Assembly: GCF_013362815.1 (NCBI RefSeq)
Contig: NZ_JABFVK010000013.1
Location: 587,254 to 651,253 of the forward strand
DNA from: Hamadaea sp.
Lineage (GTDB): Bacteria > Actinomycetota > Actinomycetes > Mycobacteriales > Micromonosporaceae
Reading direction: 5' to 3'
DNA length: 64,000 bases
Position 1 is the first letter of the stretch, and each line of letters opens with the position of its first letter. The notes under the pieces were generated by a model, which was not told the DNA's origin, made no database searches, and was given only the letters and a program-made list of their open reading frames with translations. Both the position numbers and the translations under genes were made by a program. Positions 60,123-64,000 of the stretch are shown piece after piece.

Positions 60123-61265
60123 TCACGAAGCGGGCAGCGTCACGCATACTTGCAAGCCGCCCCCGGGGCGGGGGACCGCGCTCACATCGCCCTTGTGCGC
60201 CTGAGCCACCGCACGCACGATCGACAGCCCGAGGCCGCTGCCACGAGCGGAGCCGACCCGGTCGATGAGGCGGCGGAAGGGCTCGAACAACGTCGGCACC
60301 TCGTGGGGGGCGATGACCGGGCCGGTGTTGACCACCATCACCTGGACTTCGTGAGCGAACGACCGGGTGTGCACCTCGACGCGTCCACTGGGGATGTTGT
60401 AGCGGACGGCGTTGTCGACGAGGTTCCGGATGACCTGTTCGAGCAGGATCGCGTCGCCGACCGTACGCGCCGGTCGCAGGTCCGAAACGACGACCGCGTC
60501 TTGGGTGTCGGTGGCTGCGATCGCCGATTTGGCCAGGTCCGCGAGGTCGGCCGGGCGTGGCTGAGTGATGGCGTGCCCGGCGCTGGCCAGGGTCAGCAAC
60601 GCTTCGATGAGACGTTCGTGCCGGAGGTTGATCTCGAGCAGGTTCTCGCCCAGCGACTGGATCTCCGGCGGGGCGGTGCGTTTACGCATCGCGACTTCGA
60701 CCAGCGTACGGTTCATGGCGATCGGCGTTTTGAGCTCGTGTGCGGCGTTGGCGATGAACCGCTCCTGGCCGGCGAACGCGTCGTCGATCCGGTCGAGCAT
60801 GCTGTCGAACGAGTCGGCCAGGGTCTTCACCTCACCGGGCGGATGTCGCAAGGCGATCCGGCGATGCAGCGTACGCCCCGCGATCCGTTGCGCGGCCGCG
60901 GTGATCGCATTGAGCGGCCGAAGCACCCGACCCGCGAGGAACCAGCCCGTCGCGGTGGCCACCAACCAGACTCCGATGACCGCCGCGCCACCCTTCTTGA
61001 GCAAGTTGGTCTGCATACTGTCGATGATCACGGCCTTCGAGACCTGGTCGGCCTCGAACTGGTCGTAGACCTTCTCCTTGTCGAGCGGAATCCGGCCGTC
61101 GACCCCGCTGTACTTCGACTGGATCGCGCCGTTGAGGGCATAGCTCATGCTGTTGCGGACGAGGATCACCGAGCCGAACAGCACCGCCGCGCCGCCGATC
61201 AGAAAGATCAGGCTGAAGGCGACAGTCAGCCGCAGCCGCAGGCTTCCCGAGGCGAACGAGTTCAT
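60123..61265 (-). CDS. sensor histidine kinase with HAMP domain
   Basis: 380 residues. Two membrane helices (about 13-36 and 94-116) flank an extracytoplasmic domain of about 55 residues, then HAMP, HisKA with His176 in ANAAHELKTPIAMNR, and HATPase_c (NLVDNAVRYN N box, GSGLGLSIV G box). Paired with the OmpR-type regulator encoded upstream (overlap of 4 bases). The neighbouring alr and D-Ala ligase genes suggest a role in cell-wall sensing, by context. Confidence 0.88.
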   Translation of the reverse strand: MNSFASGSLRLRLTVAFSLIFLIGGAAVLFGSVILVRNSMSYALNGAIQSKYSGVDGRIPLDKEKVYDQFEADQVSKAVIIDSMQTNLLKKGGAAVIGVWLVATATGWFLAGRVLRPLNAITAAAQRIAGRTLHRRIALRHPPGEVKTLADSFDSMLDRIDDAFAGQERFIANAAHELKTPIAMNRTLVEVAMRKRTAPPEIQSLGENLLEINLRHERLIEALLTLASAGHAITQPRPADLADLAKSAIAATDTQDAVVVSDLRPARTVGDAILLEQVIRNLVDNAVRYNIPSGRVEVHTRSFAHEVQVMVVNTGPVIAPHEVPTLFEPFRRLIDRVGSARGSGLGLSIVRAVAQAHKGDVSAVPRPGGGLQVCVTLPAS

Positions 61266-61918
61266 CGGATGCGATATCCCACGCCGGTGACCGTCTCGAT
61301 CAGCTGCGGATCGCCGAGCTTGCGGCGCAGGGAACTCAGGGTGACGCGGACGATCGTGGTGAACGGGTCGGTGTTCTCGTCCCACACCTTCTCGAGCAGG
61401 GTCTCGGCCGACACCGCGCCGCCGCCGGCCCGCAGGAGCTCCTCCAGCAGCGCGAACTCCTTGCGGGACAGGCTGACGTAGCGGCCGTCACGGTAGGTCT
61501 CGCGGTGGTGCGGATCGAGCCGCAGCCCGGCCCGTTCCAGCACCGGCGGCAGGGCCGGGCGGGCGCGCCGGCCCAGTGCCCGGATCCGCGCCACCAGCTC
61601 GTCGAACTCGAACGGCTTCGGCAGGTAGTCGTCCGCGCCCAGGGACAGCCCGCGTACGCGCTCGGCGACCGTCCCGGACGCGGTCAGCATCAGCACCCGC
61701 ACCAGGCCGTCGCCCGCCGCCAACTGCCGGCACACCTCGTCGCCGTGGATCTTGGGCAGGTCCCGGTCCAGGACCAGCACGTCGTAGTCGTTGATCGAGA
61801 GCCGCTCCAGCGCCGCCGCGCCGTCGTGCACGACGTCGACCGCGAACGCCTCGTCCCGCAGACCGTCGGCGATCGCCGCGGCCATCAGGGGCTCGTCCTC
61901 GGCTACCAGTACTCGCAC
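61262..61918 (-). CDS. OmpR/PhoB-family response regulator
   Basis: 218 residues from GTG with CATACT nearby as a -10. Receiver with VAEDEPLMAA, phospho-Asp51 in VLVLDRDLPKIHG, and Lys in YLPKPFEFDEL; winged helix with YVSLSRKEFALLEELL and VRVTLSSLRRKLG. Resembles VanR/CutR proteins. Divergent from alanine racemase with 86 bases between starts, so alr and the downstream ligase may be part of its regulon. Confidence 0.88.
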   Translation of the reverse strand: MRVLVAEDEPLMAAAIADGLRDEAFAVDVVHDGAAALERLSINDYDVLVLDRDLPKIHGDEVCRQLAAGDGLVRVLMLTASGTVAERVRGLSLGADDYLPKPFEFDELVARIRALGRRARPALPPVLERAGLRLDPHHRETYRDGRYVSLSRKEFALLEELLRAGGGAVSAETLLEKVWDENTDPFTTIVRVTLSSLRRKLGDPQLIETVTGVGYRIR

Positions 61919-62004
61919 CTGCGCAAGTATGCCAGCGGCGTGTTAGCGCAGCGTGAGGACTTTTGCTCGCGGCCGGTTCACACCCGGTCTGGTGGACTCA
62001 CGCC

Positions 62005-63120
62005 ATGATCGAACAGACGGCCCGGCTCACGGTCGATCTCGCGGCCGTGCGGGCCAACGTCCGCGCCATTTCGGCTTGTACGCGAGCCGCAGTGATGGCG
62101 GTCGTGAAGGCGGACGGCTTCGGGCACGGCGCGGTGCCGGTCGCCCGGGCGGCCCTGTCGGGCGGTGCCACCTGGCTCGGTGTGACGTCCGCCGCCGAGG
62201 CGTTGCGGCTGCGCCAAGCCGGGATCGACGCGCCCGTCCTCAGTTGGTTGCACCCGATTGACACCGATTTCGAGCCGTTGATTCGCCGGGAGGTGGATCT
62301 GGGGGTTTCCACGGTGGCCCATCTGCGCCGGATCGCGGGTGCTGCCGAAGCCGCGGGCCGGGCTGTGCGCGTACACCTGAAAATCGACACGGGCCTGAAC
62401 CGCAACGGAGCGAGCGCGAACGACTGGCCCGAGGTGGTCGCGTGGGCCGCCAAACTCGTGGCCGAGGGCTGGCTGAGCGTGACCGGCGTGTGGTCGCACC
62501 TGGCCGCGGCCGACCTGCCCGGCGACCGGATGACCGACCTGCAGCTGGCGGCGTTCCGCGACGCCGTCGCCGCCGTGCATGCCGCCGGTCTGCGCCCGGA
62601 GCTGCTCCACCTGGCGAACTCGGCGGCCACCCTGACCAGGCCGGACACGCACTTCGACCTGTGCCGCGTGGGCCTGGCGCTCTACGGCGTCGAACCGGTC
62701 GCGGGGCGGCGGCACGGGCTGCGCCCGGCGATGACCCTGAGCACGAATGTGATCAACGTCAAGCGCGTGCCGGCCGGGACCGGCGTCTCCTATCGGCACG
62801 AATACACCGTGCGGCGGCCGAGCACGCTGGCCCTCCTGCCTCTCGGGTACGCCGACGGCCTGCCCCGCACGGCGGAGGGCCGGGCGCACGTGTGGCTCGG
62901 CGGCCACCGTTGCCCGATCGTCGGCCGGATCACGATGGATCAATGCGTGGTGGACGCCGGGGGGCTGCCGGTGGCGATCGGCGACCCGGTGACCGTCTTC
63001 GGCCCCGGCGACGACGGCGAGCCGACCGCCGCCGACTGGGCGACCTGGGCGGGGACGAACCCGCACGAGATCATGACCGGCGCGGGCGCGCGGGCCGAAC
63101 GAACCTGGGAAGGCGCATGA
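62005..63120 (+). CDS. alr: alanine racemase
   Basis: 371 residues. PLP Lys35 in VVKADGFGHG, the fold-III barrel, catalytic Tyr263 in TGVSYRHEY, substrate residues RITMDQCVVD (Met, Asp) near 305-315, and LLPLGYADGLPR. Interconverts L- and D-Ala for peptidoglycan. Start ATG 62005 chosen for the conserved QTARLTVDLAAVRANV opening. 70 bases before the D-Ala ligase gene; the pair supplies D-Ala-D-Ala. Confidence 0.92.
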   Translation: MIEQTARLTVDLAAVRANVRAISACTRAAVMAVVKADGFGHGAVPVARAALSGGATWLGVTSAAEALRLRQAGIDAPVLSWLHPIDTDFEPLIRREVDLGVSTVAHLRRIAGAAEAAGRAVRVHLKIDTGLNRNGASANDWPEVVAWAAKLVAEGWLSVTGVWSHLAAADLPGDRMTDLQLAAFRDAVAAVHAAGLRPELLHLANSAATLTRPDTHFDLCRVGLALYGVEPVAGRRHGLRPAMTLSTNVINVKRVPAGTGVSYRHEYTVRRPSTLALLPLGYADGLPRTAEGRAHVWLGGHRCPIVGRITMDQCVVDAGGLPVAIGDPVTVFGPGDDGEPTAADWATWAGTNPHEIMTGAGARAERTWEGA

Positions 63121-63190
63121 GCATCCGAAGGATGATCATCAGTAGGCACGGTTGGACTCATGCGGTCGCCGGCCGCAGGACGGTGATCGC

Positions 63191-64000
63191 ATGAGCATAA
63201 AGATCGGTGTGTTGTCGGGCGGCCGAAGCGGCGAGCACGACGTGTCGCGGAACTCCGCGCGGAGCATCATCGCCCACCTCGACCCTTCGCGGTACGCCGT
63301 CACCGACGTCGTCATCGAGCGCGACGGTTCCTGGCTGGTGGACGGGGTGCCGGCGTCGTTCGGGCGAGCCCTCGGCGTGCTGACCGAGCAGCAGGTCGTG
63401 CTGCCCGCGATGCACGGCCCGAACGGCGAGGACGGGACCGTTCAGGCGATGCTGGAACACCTTGGCGTGACCTACGTCGGCAACGGCGTCTTCGCCAGCG
63501 CGGCCGGCATGGACAAAGAGTTCACGAAGAAACTGCTCGCCGCGGACGGCCTGCGCGTCGCGCCTGGCGTAGTTCTGCGGCGCGGTTCGGTCCTGCCGGA
63601 CTTCCGCTTCCCGGTTTTCGTCAAACCGGCCCGCGCCGGCTCCAGCCTGGGCGTCTCCCGGGTCGCTCGGGCCGACGAGCTCGCGACCGCCGTCGAGCAC
63701 GCCTTCCGTAGCGACGACAAGGTGCTGGTCGAACCGGAGATCGCCGGACGTGAGGTCGACGTCGCGGTGCTGGAGTTCCCGGACGGCCGGGTCGAGGCCG
63801 GGCCCCCGCTGGAGATCCGGGTGATCGGCGACGGATTCTTCGACTACTCGGCCAAGTACGCGGCCGGAGCCGTCTTCGACATCCCGGCCCGGCTCTCGCC
63901 GGAAGTCACGGCCTCGTTGCAGGCGCTGGCCGTCCGGGCGTTCCGGGCGCTCGACTGCCGAGGCCTGCTGCGGGTCGACTTCTTCCTCCCGGCCGACGGC
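63191..64000 (+). CDS. D-Ala--D-Ala ligase family enzyme, 3'-truncated by the window
   Basis: 270 codons from ATG 63191, running off the right edge. ATP-grasp ligase: GVLSGGRSGEHDVSRNS (Glu of the triad), LPAMHGPNGEDGTVQAMLEH, VFVKPARAGSSLGVSR (Ser) and the omega loop FFDYSAKYAAGAVFD. Position Y216 of E. coli DdlB, which discriminates D-Ala (Tyr) from D-lactate (Phe) ligases, is Tyr here, so D-Ala--D-Ala is predicted. Final metal-binding segment lies beyond the window. Not a vanA-type H residue in the loop. Confidence 0.88.
   Translation, partial: MSIKIGVLSGGRSGEHDVSRNSARSIIAHLDPSRYAVTDVVIERDGSWLVDGVPASFGRALGVLTEQQVVLPAMHGPNGEDGTVQAMLEHLGVTYVGNGVFASAAGMDKEFTKKLLAADGLRVAPGVVLRRGSVLPDFRFPVFVKPARAGSSLGVSRVARADELATAVEHAFRSDDKVLVEPEIAGREVDVAVLEFPDGRVEAGPPLEIRVIGDGFFDYSAKYAAGAVFDIPARLSPEVTASLQALAVRAFRALDCRGLLRVDFFLPADG

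Noticed and set aside
60123..64000. Glycopeptide resistance cluster (vanHAX)
   Set aside because: Ligase has the D-Ala-type Tyr and no vanH or vanX homologue is visible; only the last genes beyond the window could change this.
1..64000. CRISPR arrays, tRNA genes, insertion sequences, prophage
   Set aside because: No regular direct repeats with unique spacers, no cloverleaf-like sequences noticed, no transposase, integrase or phage structural proteins.

Overview
The window is very GC-rich (roughly 70 percent by eye), gene-dense and free of tRNA, rRNA, CRISPR or transposase signals. Gene content (ECF sigma factor with SnoaL domain, paired Clp peptidases with a PopR-like regulator, many TetR/MarR/PadR/NarL regulators, class A penicillin-binding protein) and the many genes with a -10 box only 5-8 bases before the start codon (apparently leaderless) indicate a chromosomal segment of an actinomycete. 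The constant recurrence of GCGTAC/GTACGC suggests Micromonosporaceae, but that family assignment is inference.

Layout. 1-3000: a minus-strand group (LuxR/TPR regulator, flavin monooxygenase, start of an alpha/beta hydrolase). 3135-6228: a three-gene plus-strand operon of a Lys/Arg-free, Glu-rich triplet-repeat protein with a papain-like N-terminus, a small membrane-anchored protein and an HTTM (gamma-carboxylase-like/SdpB-like) membrane protein; this is my best candidate for an undescribed system. 6284-10067: two membrane proteins and a divergent NarL-type two-component system. 10270-19001: housekeeping and accessory genes including a class A PBP homologue that has lost transpeptidase motifs, a WYL regulator, an ECF sigma factor and a drug exporter. 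19043-25075: transporters (SET-type MFS, NhaC), a peroxiredoxin/DsbA-like pair, and a two-gene clpP operon (one member lacking its catalytic Ser) divergent from a PopR-like regulator whose C-terminus ends in Ala-Ala and whose palindromic operator is present.

25087-36393: regulator-target pairs (two TetR genes each divergent from a target, an ArsR), a GH95 fucosidase coupled to an aldo-keto reductase, SRPBCC proteins, a secreted SGNH hydrolase, a DinB protein and a beta-lactamase-fold protein. 36551-42612: a single-chain aconitase-family enzyme behind two 23-bp operators exactly 40 bp apart, a two-domain universal stress protein, a PQQ-repeat-like anchored protein, and an SRPBCC-EVE-MarR operon. 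42605-53703: a seven-helix membrane protein resembling transmembrane terpene cyclases, SMP-30 enzyme, MFS exporters, PaiB, a Cys-rich copper-storage-type four-helix bundle, and a PadR regulator with three overlapping PadR boxes facing two SDR genes.

53700-64000: three two-component systems in a row (two NarL type, one OmpR type), one beside an ABC exporter, and finally alanine racemase followed by the first 270 codons of a D-Ala--D-Ala ligase family enzyme. The recurrent theme is a regulator next to, and often translationally coupled with or divergent from, one or two effectors; almost all coupled genes overlap by 4 bases (ATGA or GTGA).
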